A stretch of 64,000 nt of DNA from Phenylobacterium hankyongense (lineage in GTDB: Bacteria > Pseudomonadota > Alphaproteobacteria > Caulobacterales > Caulobacteraceae), in contig NZ_QFYP01000001.1 in the NCBI RefSeq assembly GCF_003254505.1, forward strand, positions 2,588,001 to 2,652,000, written 5' to 3'. A program made the position numbers and the translations under genes. This document shows positions 16,973 to 25,192 of this stretch, piece after piece. The notes below the pieces were generated by a model. That model searched no databases and was not told where the DNA came from. It saw nothing but the letters and a program-made list of their open reading frames with translations. How positions within the stretch are numbered: the first letter of the stretch is position 1; each line of letters opens with the position of its first letter.

Positions 16973-17060
16973 TTAGCCTTACCCGTCCGCGGCCGATCCG
17001 GCCTCTGTCAGGCGCGAAGATTAGGGCTGCGGGGTTTGCAAGGCGTGAACAGCGAGGCCG

Positions 17061-17273
17061 TCAGAACATCGCCAGCTTTTGCGGTGCGATCAGGCTGCGG
17101 CGCGATGGCAGCTCGGCCATGATCGCCTCGCGTTCGGCCGCGCCGAGCTTCGCCCAGCCGGCGATCTCCGCCAGTCGGCGATAGCAGCCGAGGCACAGGC
17201 CGCTCTCGCCGTCGACGACGCAGACCTGGATACAGGGCGTCTTGATCGGGGCGGGCGGCCGGGCAGGGGTCAT
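17061..17273 (-). CDS. DUF1289 family cysteine-rich protein
   Basis: 70 residues. Four cysteines at 14, 18, 27 and 30 in CIQVCVVDGESGLCLGCYR followed by LAEIAGWAKL are the hallmark of DUF1289, a small family thought to bind a metal or Fe-S cluster; its function is unknown. Its ATG overlaps the TGA of the thioesterase gene as ATGA, so the two are translationally coupled. Confidence 0.9.
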   Translation of the reverse strand: MTPARPPAPIKTPCIQVCVVDGESGLCLGCYRRLAEIAGWAKLGAAEREAIMAELPSRRSLIAPQKLAMF

Positions 17274-17701
17274 GGCTGGGGGAGCGCGTACGTCACCGTG
17301 GCCTGAGCGGCAAGCCGCTCCGGGCCCTCGGTCCAGAGCCGCACCTCGCAGACCGCGTTGCGGCGGCCCAGGCGCAACATCTCCGCCTCGGCGTAGAGGT
17401 CCGCCGGCTTGCAGCCGCGCAGGAAGTTCACGGTCAGCGACGAGGTCACCGCCATCAGCTGGTCGCCCACGTGGGCCAGCACCAGGGCGTACGCGGCGGT
17501 GTCCGCCAGCGCCATCAGCACCGGGCCCGAGATCACCTCGCCCGGCCGCAGCATGCCGGGGCCGTAGGGGCGCATCACCCGCACCCGACCGGGCGCCACG
17601 CTCATCACCTGCGGCAGCCCGTCCTGCCCGGACTCCGGGAAGGCGCGGCGCATCAGGGCGTTGACGCCGGCGGCGTCCAGCTTCGGCTTGAGATCGCTCA
17701 T
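17270..17701 (-). CDS. PaaI-type hotdog-fold thioesterase
   Basis: 143 residues from the ATG at 17701 (MSDLKPKLDAAG). The hotdog signature is RPGEVISGPVLMALADTAAYALVLA, followed by VTSSLTVNFLRGC and the terminal strand RLAAQATVTYALP. It probably hydrolyses an acyl- or aryl-CoA thioester. A longer frame begins at 17773, but its extra N-terminus (HEQVVIFRRRRH) is unlike the family. No ribosome-binding site is seen before 17701, so the message may be leaderless or the start slightly different. It overlaps the downstream DUF1289 gene by four bases. Confidence 0.85.
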   Translation of the reverse strand: MSDLKPKLDAAGVNALMRRAFPESGQDGLPQVMSVAPGRVRVMRPYGPGMLRPGEVISGPVLMALADTAAYALVLAHVGDQLMAVTSSLTVNFLRGCKPADLYAEAEMLRLGRRNAVCEVRLWTEGPERLAAQATVTYALPQP

Positions 17702-17883
17702 GGGAGTTACATGCCGGCGTCGGCGGAAGATTACAACCTGTTCATGTCTCCAAAGTTGATCCGATGTAATCATTGCTGATTGTTAATCGACGGACTTGAT
17801 AATTGCCTCCATTTAACTTGAGGCCATCAGCCGTGGCGAGCACCCTCGCGCCAATCGATGAAGACGCGGGGAGTAATTATCCA

Positions 17884-18051
17884 ATGCAAGTCACCGCCAT
17901 CGCGCTCGCGGTCGCGAGCCTCGCGGCCGCCGCAGAACGCGCGTCATGGCCTTCGCCGGCCGGGCCCGCACCGTCGCCGGCCACTGATCTTGCGGCCCTG
18001 TCGCCGCCCAACTCCGTCGTGAATCCACAGACCCCAGGAGCTACGCCATGA
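17884..18051 (+). CDS. Possible 55-residue secreted or membrane peptide
   Basis: A short frame beginning MQVTAIALAVASLAAAAERA with a GGGAG about 12 bases upstream; it ends in TGA overlapping the ATG of the next gene (ATGA). The hydrophobic start looks like a signal peptide and the rest is Pro/Ala/Ser-rich. I recognise no family. The coupling to the next gene is the main argument for translation; it may be a leader peptide. Confidence 0.3.
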   Translation: MQVTAIALAVASLAAAAERASWPSPAGPAPSPATDLAALSPPNSVVNPQTPGATP

Positions 18052-18395
18052 AGTTCGCCGCCATCGCCCTCACCGCCGCCAGCCTGCTGACCACCGCCGC
18101 CGCCGCCGCGGCCGACCGCACCACGGACCTGGACTACCTCAAGGCCAACCGCTGCCGTGGCCTCGCCGCCGGCATCGGCGGCTCGGTCGACACCTCCGGC
18201 CTCGACAGCTTCATCAAGACCGAAGGCCGCGGTCGCAATCCCTATGTCGTGCAGCGCGCGCAGGAGGAATTCGACAAGGCCAAGCGCCAGGCGCGTTCGG
18301 CCGAGGCCCGCGAGCGGCTGAGCGCGGAGCTCGCCGGGCCGTGCGTCGCCTACATGGGCTCCGGCGGCGCGGGCAAGGACATGGCCGTCCGCTGA
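18048..18395 (+). CDS. Small secreted protein of unknown function
   Basis: 115 residues with a clear signal peptide (FAAIALTAASLLTTAAAAAA). The mature part has two cysteines (NRCRG and GPCVAY), which could form a disulfide, and a charged helical segment (QRAQEEFDKAKRQARSAEARERL). AGGAG lies nine bases before the ATG. No family is recognised. A terminator follows closely. Confidence 0.65.
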   Translation: MKFAAIALTAASLLTTAAAAAADRTTDLDYLKANRCRGLAAGIGGSVDTSGLDSFIKTEGRGRNPYVVQRAQEEFDKAKRQARSAEARERLSAELAGPCVAYMGSGGAGKDMAVR

Positions 18396-18423
18396 GTCGA
18401 CGCGAAAACTCGGCTCCCTGGCC

Positions 18424-18458
18424 AGCGCGCCGACCCCCCGGCCGGCGCGCTTCTTCTT
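18424..18458 (+). terminator. Intrinsic terminator after the small secreted protein
   Basis: AGCGCGCCGACC (18424-18435) pairs with GGCCGGCGCGCT (18440-18451) with a single mismatch, and the arm runs into TTCTTCTT. It lies about 30 bp after the stop at 18395 and before the phospholipase D gene. Confidence 0.75.
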
Positions 18459-18551
18459 GACCGCCGATCGACGGAACTGACCTTCGCCATAGGCTTTCCT
18501 GTCGGGCGGTTCTACGACGGGGCCGGGCGAGCACAGGGACATCCACGGCGT

Positions 18552-20060
18552 ATGACGGTCTTGAGACCCGGTGAGACCTGCTGGCGCACCGCCCGCGCCG
18601 GGCGCGCGGCGTTCCTGATCGACAACGAGGCCTACTTCACCGCGGTGTTCGACGCCGTCCAGAAGGCGCGCCGCTCGATCCTGCTGCTCGGCTGGGGGTT
18701 CGATCCGCGCACGCGGCTGTTCCCCGACGGCTACGACGGCCCCGACGACCCCGACGAGGTCGGTCGCATCCTGGTGGAGCTCGCCTGCGCCAAGCCGGAG
18801 CTCGACGTCCGCCTGCTGGTCTGGAAGTCCGCCCTGCCGATCGCCGCCAGCCAGGAGTTCTTCCCGCATAAGGCGCGCAAGTGGTTCAAGAACACGCCGG
18901 TCAAGTTCCGGCTGGACGACCAGGTGCCCTTCGGCGCCTGCCATCATCAGAAGGTGCTGGTGATCGACGACCGGCTGGCGTTCAGCGGCGGCGGCGACAT
19001 CTCGGTCGACCGCTGGGACACGCCGGGGCACCTGGATGGCGACCAGCGCCGCATCATGCCCAAGCAGGAGTGCCATGACCCGCGGCACGAGGTGATGATG
19101 ATGGTGGACGGCGAGGCGGCCCGCGCGCTCGCCGACCACGCCCGCGAACGCTGGCGGCGCGCCACCGGCGAGACGCTGACGCCGCCGCCGGACGCCGGCG
19201 GCGATCCCTGGCCGGACCACGTGCCGCCGCACCTGATCGACAGGGACGTGGCCATCGCGCTGACCGAGCCTGCCTGGAAAGGCCGGCCGCTGGTCGACCA
19301 GATCCGGCAGCTGACGCTGGCCTGCATCGCCGAGGCGAAGGACACGATCTACCTCGAGAACCAGTACTTCACCTCGCCGATCGTCGCCGAGGCCCTGGCC
19401 GCGCGCCTGGCCGAGCCGGACGGTCCGCAGGTGGTGCTGATCTCCACCGGCCAGGCCCCCAGCTGGTTCGACCAGCTGACCATGGACCGGGCCCGCGGGG
19501 CGATGATCTGGCGGCTGCGCTCGGCCGACATCTTCGGCCGCTTCCGCGCCTTCTGGCCGGCGACCCCGGCCGGCGAGACGATCATCGTGCACTCCAAGGT
19601 CAGCGTCTTCGACGACCGCATCGCCCGCGTCGGGTCGGCCAACCTCAACAACCGCTCGGGCGGCTTCGACACCGAGCTCGAGCTGGCGCTGGAGTGCGAC
19701 GACGAGACCGCGCGGCTGAACATCGCCGCCTTCCGGGACCGGCTGGTCGGTCACTTCATGGGCCACACCGGCGATGCGGTGGCCAAGGCCCGCGCCGAGT
19801 TCGGCGGCCTGGTCGGCGCGATCGATGCGCTGAACCGTGACGGCCGGCTGCGGCCGATCGAGCCGCCCGGAGTCACCGCGATCGGCGAGTTCGTGACCAA
19901 GTACCACCTGGGCGACCCGCAGGACACGCGCGACGCCTGGCGCCCGAACCGGCGGCGGGAGCGGCTCTACAGCGAGCTCCGGGCGATCGGCGGCGTCGGC
20001 GAAACGCAGGTCTGGGAAGACGCCGAGCAGCAGCGGGTCAGACCACCTCGAAATCCATGA
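18552..20060 (+). CDS. Phospholipase D-family protein with two HKD motifs
   Basis: 502 residues. The two catalytic motifs are intact: H132-K134-D139 in HQKVLVID followed by FSGGGDIS, and H347-K349-D354 in HSKVSVFD followed by VGSANLNNRS. This arrangement fits phospholipase D proper or cardiolipin synthase-like enzymes that act through a phospho-histidine. There is no signal peptide or membrane helix at the N-terminus. It converges with an EEP-family gene, overlapping its end by 23 bases. In several proteobacteria PLD, EEP and VTT-type modules occur together, so a joint role in phospholipid turnover is plausible but inferred. Confidence 0.9.
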   Translation: MTVLRPGETCWRTARAGRAAFLIDNEAYFTAVFDAVQKARRSILLLGWGFDPRTRLFPDGYDGPDDPDEVGRILVELACAKPELDVRLLVWKSALPIAASQEFFPHKARKWFKNTPVKFRLDDQVPFGACHHQKVLVIDDRLAFSGGGDISVDRWDTPGHLDGDQRRIMPKQECHDPRHEVMMMVDGEAARALADHARERWRRATGETLTPPPDAGGDPWPDHVPPHLIDRDVAIALTEPAWKGRPLVDQIRQLTLACIAEAKDTIYLENQYFTSPIVAEALAARLAEPDGPQVVLISTGQAPSWFDQLTMDRARGAMIWRLRSADIFGRFRAFWPATPAGETIIVHSKVSVFDDRIARVGSANLNNRSGGFDTELELALECDDETARLNIAAFRDRLVGHFMGHTGDAVAKARAEFGGLVGAIDALNRDGRLRPIEPPGVTAIGEFVTKYHLGDPQDTRDAWRPNRRRERLYSELRAIGGVGETQVWEDAEQQRVRPPRNP

Positions 20061-20769
20061 CCAGCGGCAGGTGGTCGGAGGCGACCCGGGTCAGCGGCTC
20101 GAACGGCGCGAAGACGTCGCGCACGACGATCTCCCGGCTGACGAACAGGTGGTCGATGCGCAGCACCGGCAGCGGCGAGGGGAAGGTCGAGGTGGGCGAG
20201 CGCTTCGGCGACAGCCGCCGCGCCGGCTCCAGCTTGGCCGTCAGCGTGCGGTAGACCACCGAGGTCCCGGTGGCGTTGAAGTCCCCGGTCAGGATCTTCG
20301 GCCCGGCGCAGAGCGGATGCTCCAGCCAGGACGGTCCGGCCAGCCAGCTCGCCTGCACCTGCTGTTCGCGCGGCACCAGCCCCAGGTGGGTGTTGATCAC
20401 CTGCACCCGCTTGCCGTCGATCTCCACCTCGACCCACAGGGCGCCGCGGGGCTCCAGCTGCGGGATGAGCGGGTGGCCGGGCAGGGGCCCGACCTGCACC
20501 AGCCGCTCCGGATAGGCCGTCAGGATGGCGTCGCCGTAGCGCTCCTCCTCGACGGTCAGCGCGGCGTGGAAGTGGCAGGCCATGTCGAGCCGGCGGGCGA
20601 TCTCGTGCGCCTGGTCGACGCCGCCGGTGCGGGCGCGGCCGACGTCGAGCTCCTGCAGGGCGACGATGTCGGGTTCCAACTTGGCCAGCACGTCGGCGAC
20701 CCGGGCGACGTCCAGCCGCCGATCGTTCCCGACGCAGCGATGGACGTTGTAGGTGGCGATCCGGGGCAT
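20038..20769 (-). CDS. Endonuclease/exonuclease/phosphatase (EEP) family hydrolase
   Basis: 243 residues from the ATG at 20769. The family motifs appear in order: RIATYNVHRCVG, IVALQELDV, ERYGDAILTAYP, VINTHLGL, ILTGDFNATG, RIDHLFVS and ASDHLPLVMDFE. These place the catalytic Glu, Asp, Asn and His residues of the Mg-dependent EEP fold (DNase I, sphingomyelinase, inositol phosphatases). Substrate is open; the neighbouring phospholipase D suggests a lipid head-group. A TTG-started extension of nine residues is rejected because it adds nothing family-like. Confidence 0.88.
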   Translation of the reverse strand: MPRIATYNVHRCVGNDRRLDVARVADVLAKLEPDIVALQELDVGRARTGGVDQAHEIARRLDMACHFHAALTVEEERYGDAILTAYPERLVQVGPLPGHPLIPQLEPRGALWVEVEIDGKRVQVINTHLGLVPREQQVQASWLAGPSWLEHPLCAGPKILTGDFNATGTSVVYRTLTAKLEPARRLSPKRSPTSTFPSPLPVLRIDHLFVSREIVVRDVFAPFEPLTRVASDHLPLVMDFEVV

Positions 20770-20854
20770 GTGGCGGGAGCAGTGCCGGGCTTCCAAGGCG
20801 AAGGCAAGGCGCGGAAGCCGCCGTTCCGCCCCCGCTGACGAGCTCGGCTGACGC

Positions 20855-20868
20855 TTACGTTAACGTCA
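20855..20868. promoter_or_regulatory. Palindromic operator candidate upstream of the acyl-CoA dehydrogenase pair
   Basis: TTACGTTAACGTCA contains the perfect palindrome ACGTTAACGT; half-sites are TTACGTT and TGACGTT. It is 93 bp upstream of the first acyl-CoA dehydrogenase. The word is close to motifs I recall for LiuR/PsrA-type regulators of fatty-acid and branched-chain catabolism; that identity is an inference. The inner TTAA could also be a CtrA half-site. Confidence 0.4.
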
Positions 20869-20960
20869 TCTTCCCAAGTTTCCGGCTCCGGCGTATGGTC
20901 CGCGTCTAGAAGATACGCTGTAAACGCTGCGCGCCGAGCCGCCGTGAGAGGGAACCCGTC

Positions 20961-22163
20961 ATGAACCTCGATTTCTCCCCCGAAGAGAACGCCTTCCGCG
21001 AGGAGGTCCGCACCTTCATCAAGGGGAATTATCCGGCGCAGCTGCGGGCCAGGCAGGATTCCGGCGAGCCGCTGACCAAGGAGGACTACCTCTCCTGGCA
21101 CAAGGTGCTGGCGAAGAAGGGCTGGGTGGCGCCGTCGTGGCCGACGGAGTTCGGCGGCACCGGCTGGACGCCGACCCAGAAGTACATCTGGTCCGAGGAG
21201 CTGGCCCGCGCCGACGCGCTGCCGGTGCTGCCGTTCGGGGTCTCGATGCTGGCGCCGGTGATCTACACCTTCGGCACCGAAGAGCAGAAGAAGGCGTTCC
21301 TGCCGGGCATCTACAACGGCGAGGTCTGGTGGTGCCAGGGCTACTCCGAGCCGGGCGCCGGTTCCGACCTCGCCAGCCTCAAGACCCGCGCCGAGCGGGT
21401 GAAGGGCGACGACGGCAAGGAGTACTACATCGTCAACGGCCAGAAGACGTGGACGACGCTTGGCCAGTTCGCCGACTGGGGCTTCTTCCTGGTCCGCACC
21501 GACCCCGACGCCAAGCCGCAGGCCGGCATCTCCTTCCTGCTGATCGACATGAAGAGCCCGGGGATCACCGTGCGCCCGATCATCACCCTGGAGGGCGGGC
21601 ACGAGGTGAACGACGTCTTCCTCGACAACGTCAAGGTGCCGGTGGAGCAGCGGATCTTCCACGAGAACCAGGGCTGGACCTGCGCCAAGGCGCTGCTGGC
21701 CCACGAGCGGTCGGGCATCGCCGGCGTCGCGCGCTCCAAGCGCGGGCTGGAGAAGCTGCGCGACATGGCGCGGACCGAGCGGTCGGACGCCGGCGGGGCG
21801 CTGCTGGGCGACGCCTTCTTCCGGCGCAAGGTGGCGGAGCTGGAGATCGACCTGACGGCGCTGGAGTTCACCGAGCTGCGCACGCTGGCCGGCGAGTCCA
21901 GCGGCAAGGGGCCGGGCCCGGAAAGCTCGATCCTGAAAATCAAAGGCACCGAAATCCAGCAGCGGCTGCAGGAGCTGGCGCTGGAGGCGGTCGGCCACTA
22001 CGGCGCGCCGTTCCTGCGCGACATGGGCCACAACGCCCAGATCGGGCCCGATTTCGCCGAGGGCCTGGCCGGCGACTACTTCAACGGCCGCAAGACCTCG
22101 ATCTACGGCGGCTCCAACGAGATCCAGCGCAACATCATCGCCAAGATGGTGCTGGGACTCTGA
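20961..22163 (+). CDS. Acyl-CoA dehydrogenase, subunit 1 of an adjacent pair
   Basis: 400 residues, FAD-dependent. Seen: the N-terminal helical domain (FSPEENAFREEVRTFI), WCQGYSEPGAGSDLASL (substrate/FAD loop), KTWTTLGQFADW, and the C-terminal RKTSIYGGSNEIQRNIIAKMVLG. The usual catalytic Glu of the YEGT position is replaced by Gly, but E249 in LAHERSG is placed like the alternative base of isovaleryl-CoA dehydrogenase and FadE26-type subunits. With the next gene it probably forms an alpha2beta2 enzyme of the kind known for steroid side-chain and related acyl-CoAs. Confidence 0.9.
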   Translation: MNLDFSPEENAFREEVRTFIKGNYPAQLRARQDSGEPLTKEDYLSWHKVLAKKGWVAPSWPTEFGGTGWTPTQKYIWSEELARADALPVLPFGVSMLAPVIYTFGTEEQKKAFLPGIYNGEVWWCQGYSEPGAGSDLASLKTRAERVKGDDGKEYYIVNGQKTWTTLGQFADWGFFLVRTDPDAKPQAGISFLLIDMKSPGITVRPIITLEGGHEVNDVFLDNVKVPVEQRIFHENQGWTCAKALLAHERSGIAGVARSKRGLEKLRDMARTERSDAGGALLGDAFFRRKVAELEIDLTALEFTELRTLAGESSGKGPGPESSILKIKGTEIQQRLQELALEAVGHYGAPFLRDMGHNAQIGPDFAEGLAGDYFNGRKTSIYGGSNEIQRNIIAKMVLGL

Positions 22164-22232
22164 CCAGCTGCACGGAAAGCTCGTGGTGTTGAGCATCCTC
22201 GCCGAAGTGAGCGCTGACACCCCCACCCCTAA

Positions 22233-22255
22233 CCCCTCCCCGCAAGGGGGAGGGG
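22233..22255. repeat. CCCCTCCCC hairpin repeat between the acyl-CoA dehydrogenase genes
   Basis: CCCCTCCCC (22233-22241) faces GGGGAGGGG across a short loop. It lies in the 113-bp gap between the two dehydrogenase genes, with further C-rich copies (CCCCCACCCC) just before it. Similar hairpins are common intergenic repeats in high-GC Alphaproteobacteria; its effect on the downstream gene is unknown. Confidence 0.55.
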
Positions 22256-22276
22256 AACAGATGGAGTAGACCCCTC

Positions 22277-23422
22277 GTGGATTTCAGCTTCACCGAAGAA
22301 CAGTCGATGCTGCGCGACACCGTGGCGAGCTATCTGGCCGACAACTATTCCTTCGATCAGCGCCGGGCGGCGATCTCCAAGGAGCCGGGCTGGAGCCCGC
22401 AGGTGTGGAAGGCCTTCGCCGAGGAGCTGGGCATCCTGGGCGCGCCGTTCTCCGAGGAGCTGGGCGGCCTGGGCGGCGGCCCGGTCGAGAACATGATCGT
22501 CATGGAGGAGTTCGGCAAAGCCCTGGTGGTCGAGCCCTACCTCGGCACGGTGGTGATCGGCGGCGGCTTCCTGAAGCACTCCGGCCACCCGCGCGCCGCC
22601 GAGCTGATCGGCCAGATCATCGCCGGCGAGGCGATCTTCGCCTTCGCCTGGGCCGAGCCGCAGGGCCGCTACAACCTCGCCGACCTGAAGACCACGGCCA
22701 AGAAGGACGGCGCGGGCTACGTGCTGAACGGCCACAAGGCGGTGGTGATCGGCGCGCCCTACGCCACCCACCTGATCGTCACCGCCCGCACCGCCGGAGG
22801 GCAGCGCGACGCGCAGGGAATCTCAGTGTTCCTGGTGGAGAAGAACGCCGCCGGCGTCTCGACCCGCGACTACCCGACCGTCGACGGTTTCCGGGCCTCC
22901 GAGGTGACGCTGGAGAACGTGCAGGTCGAGGCCGACGCCCTGATCGGGCCGGAAGGCCAGGCCCTGCCGCTGATCGAGAAGGTCATGGACGAGGCGGTCG
23001 CCGCCACCTGCGCCGAGGCCTGCGGCGTGCTGCGCAAGCTGCACGAGGGGACGCTGGAATACACCCGCCAGCGCAAGCAGTTCGGCCAGCCGATCTCCGC
23101 CTTCCAGGTCCTGCAGCACCGGATGGTCGACATGTTCATCCAGGTCGAGCAGGCGGTCTCGATGACCTACATGGCGACGATCAAGCTCGGCGAAGACGAC
23201 AAGGAGCGCTCCAAGGCGGCCGCGGCCGCGAAGGTGCAGATCGGCAAGGCCGCCCGCTTCGTCGGCCAGAACGCCATCCAGCTGCACGGCGGCATGGGCA
23301 TGACCGACGAGATGGCGATCGGCCACTACTTCAAGCGCGCCACCATGATCGAGAACGCCTTCGGCTCCATCGACCACTTCCTGGCCCGCTACGAGTTCCT
23401 GAGCCTGGGCGAAGCGGCTTAA
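22277..23422 (+). CDS. Acyl-CoA dehydrogenase, subunit 2 of an adjacent pair
   Basis: 381 residues starting at a GTG (VDFSFTEEQSMLRDTV matches the family N-terminus exactly, and no ATG fits better). FAFAWAEPQGRYNL replaces the usual glycine-rich substrate loop, and the C-terminus (IQLHGGMGMTDEMAIGHYFKRA) is of the FadE28/heterotetramer type without a YEGT glutamate. I infer a structural or FAD-contributing partner of the preceding gene. The pathway (fatty acid, sterol, terpenoid or amino acid) cannot be told from the window. Confidence 0.9.
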   Translation: MDFSFTEEQSMLRDTVASYLADNYSFDQRRAAISKEPGWSPQVWKAFAEELGILGAPFSEELGGLGGGPVENMIVMEEFGKALVVEPYLGTVVIGGGFLKHSGHPRAAELIGQIIAGEAIFAFAWAEPQGRYNLADLKTTAKKDGAGYVLNGHKAVVIGAPYATHLIVTARTAGGQRDAQGISVFLVEKNAAGVSTRDYPTVDGFRASEVTLENVQVEADALIGPEGQALPLIEKVMDEAVAATCAEACGVLRKLHEGTLEYTRQRKQFGQPISAFQVLQHRMVDMFIQVEQAVSMTYMATIKLGEDDKERSKAAAAAKVQIGKAARFVGQNAIQLHGGMGMTDEMAIGHYFKRATMIENAFGSIDHFLARYEFLSLGEAA

Positions 23423-23521
23423 GGCGCGGGGCTCTCCGCCGGCGGCTCCATTACCTGCCGCGTAATCGCTTCGCCGCGCCGGGATCGGCAAGCTTGCTCC
23501 ACATCGAACGGGAGCAAGCAC

Positions 23522-24415
23522 ATGCACAGGCGCGACATTCTGATTTCCGGCGGCGCCCTGGCGGCCGGGGCGGCGGTGGCGACCCGGCCGGCGGCGGCGG
23601 ATCATCGGCCGGCGACCCTGCGGACCCGGGACGGCGTGCAGCTGTTCCACCGCGACTGGGGCGAGGGCCCGGCGGTGGTGTTCGCCGCCAGCTGGGCGCT
23701 GACCAGCGAGATGTGGGCCTATCAGGTGGCGCACCTCTCCGAGCGCGGATTCCGCTGCATCGCCTATGACCGGCGCGGGCACGGCCGCTCTGACGTCCCG
23801 GGGCGCGGCTACGACATGGACACCCTGGCCGACGATCTGGGCGCGGTCATCGAAGGGCTGGGCCTGCGCGACGTGGCGCTGGTGGGCCATTCCATGGGCG
23901 GCGCGGAGGTGATCCGCTACCTGGGCCGGCACGGCTCCGGACGCGTCCGCAAGGTGGCGCTGGTGGCGGCCGCCGCGCCCTACCTGCTGCAGACCCCCGA
24001 CAATCCCTACGGCGCGCCGCAGGCCTATTTCGACGCCCGGCTGGCGGACTGGGCCCGGGACTTCCCGAAGTGGGTGGCGGACAATCGCGCGCCCTTCTTC
24101 ACGCCCCAGACCTCGCCGGCGATGAGCGACTGGCTGGTCGATCAGCTGGTGAGCACGCCCGTGCCGGTGGCGATGGCCACCTTCCGCGCCATGCTGGCGC
24201 GGGACCTGCGGCCGGACCTCGCGCGCGTCGACCGGCCGACCCTGATCCTGCACGGCGACAAGGACGCCTCGGCCCCGCTGGAGATCACCGGCCGGCGGCT
24301 GGCGGCGGGCATCCCCGGCGCGCGGCTGAAGGTCTATCCGGGCGCGCCGCACGGCCTGTTCGTCACCCACATGGAGCAGGTGAACGCCGACCTGGAGGCC
24401 TTCCTGCGCGCCTGA
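23522..24415 (+). CDS. Exported alpha/beta hydrolase (haloperoxidase-like)
   Basis: 297 residues. The N-terminus HRRDILISGGALAAGAAVA has the twin-arginine Tat pattern. The alpha/beta-hydrolase features are in order: the strand VVFAASW, YDRRGHGRSD, the nucleophile elbow GHSMGG, TLILHGDKDASAPLE with the acid Asp, and GAPHGLFVTH with the catalytic His. The wording is closest to cofactor-free haloperoxidases/arylesterases. GGGAGCAAGCAC precedes the ATG. The substrate is unknown; no operon link to its neighbours is evident. Confidence 0.88.
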   Translation: MHRRDILISGGALAAGAAVATRPAAADHRPATLRTRDGVQLFHRDWGEGPAVVFAASWALTSEMWAYQVAHLSERGFRCIAYDRRGHGRSDVPGRGYDMDTLADDLGAVIEGLGLRDVALVGHSMGGAEVIRYLGRHGSGRVRKVALVAAAAPYLLQTPDNPYGAPQAYFDARLADWARDFPKWVADNRAPFFTPQTSPAMSDWLVDQLVSTPVPVAMATFRAMLARDLRPDLARVDRPTLILHGDKDASAPLEITGRRLAAGIPGARLKVYPGAPHGLFVTHMEQVNADLEAFLRA

Positions 24416-24453
24416 GCCTCGCCTTGCGCCGCGCGCGCAAGTACATCTGCGCC

Positions 24454-25173
24454 ATGGAGTTCATCGACGCCCCATCGCCCAACTTCGACGCCCGCAAGGT
24501 CCCGCCGGACATGCTGGTGCTGCACTACACCGGCATGCCGACCGGCGAGGAAGCCCTGGCGCGACTGCGCGAGCCGCAGGCCAAGGTCTCGTCCCACTAC
24601 CTGGTGGAGGAGGACGGCCGCATCGTCCGCCTGGTGCCGGAGGAACGGCGCGCCTGGCACGCCGGCGTGTCCTCGTGGAAGGGCGAGCGCGACGTCAACG
24701 GCGCCTCCATCGGCATCGAGCTCGTCAATCCCGGCCACGAGTTCGGCTACCGCCCGTTCCCCGCGGCGCAGATCGCCGCGCTCGTCGAGCTGGTGGGCGA
24801 CATCCGCGCCCGCTGGACCATCGACGACGGCAAGATCGTCGGCCACTCGGACGTGGCGCCCGAGCGCAAGGACGATCCCGGCGAGCTGTTCCCCTGGAAG
24901 CGGCTGGCCGAGGCCGGCCACGGCCTGTGGGCCGAGGTCCCCGTCGCGCCCGGATCGCCGCTGGCGGAAGGCGAGGAGGGGGCGGGGGTCTTCGCCCTGC
25001 AGGCCGGCTTCACCCGGCTGGGCTACGATAACGCGCCGTCCGGCAAGTTCGACGCCCACACCACCGCCGTGGTCCGCGCCTTCCAGCGCCACTGGCGCCC
25101 CGGGAAGGTCGACGGCGTCGCCGACGGCGAGACCCGCGCGCGGCTGATCGCACTGCTCAGGCTCGGCGGCTGA
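24454..25173 (+). CDS. N-acetylmuramoyl-L-alanine amidase, AmpD/AmiD type with PG-binding domain
   Basis: 239 residues. Amidase_2 domain over residues 1-150: MLVLHYTGM (first Zn His), SSHYLVEEDGRIVRLV, the AWHAGVSSWKG segment (second His region), NGASIGIELVNPG, and KIVGHSDVAPERKDDPG carrying the last Zn His. A peptidoglycan-binding-type repeat follows (LQAGFTRLGYDN... FDAHTTAVVRAFQRHWRP). No signal peptide is seen, as in cytosolic AmpD, although the PG-binding domain is more like AmiD. It would cleave anhydro-muropeptides in wall recycling. The preceding alpha/beta hydrolase ends 38 bp upstream. Confidence 0.9.
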   Translation: MEFIDAPSPNFDARKVPPDMLVLHYTGMPTGEEALARLREPQAKVSSHYLVEEDGRIVRLVPEERRAWHAGVSSWKGERDVNGASIGIELVNPGHEFGYRPFPAAQIAALVELVGDIRARWTIDDGKIVGHSDVAPERKDDPGELFPWKRLAEAGHGLWAEVPVAPGSPLAEGEEGAGVFALQAGFTRLGYDNAPSGKFDAHTTAVVRAFQRHWRPGKVDGVADGETRARLIALLRLGG

Positions 25174-25192
25174 TGCATCCGGCCGGCGTGCT

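Noticed and set aside
17877..19907. 676-codon minus-strand frame opposite the phospholipase D gene
   Set aside because: Shadow of a gene with two intact HKD motifs; no recognisable protein pattern.
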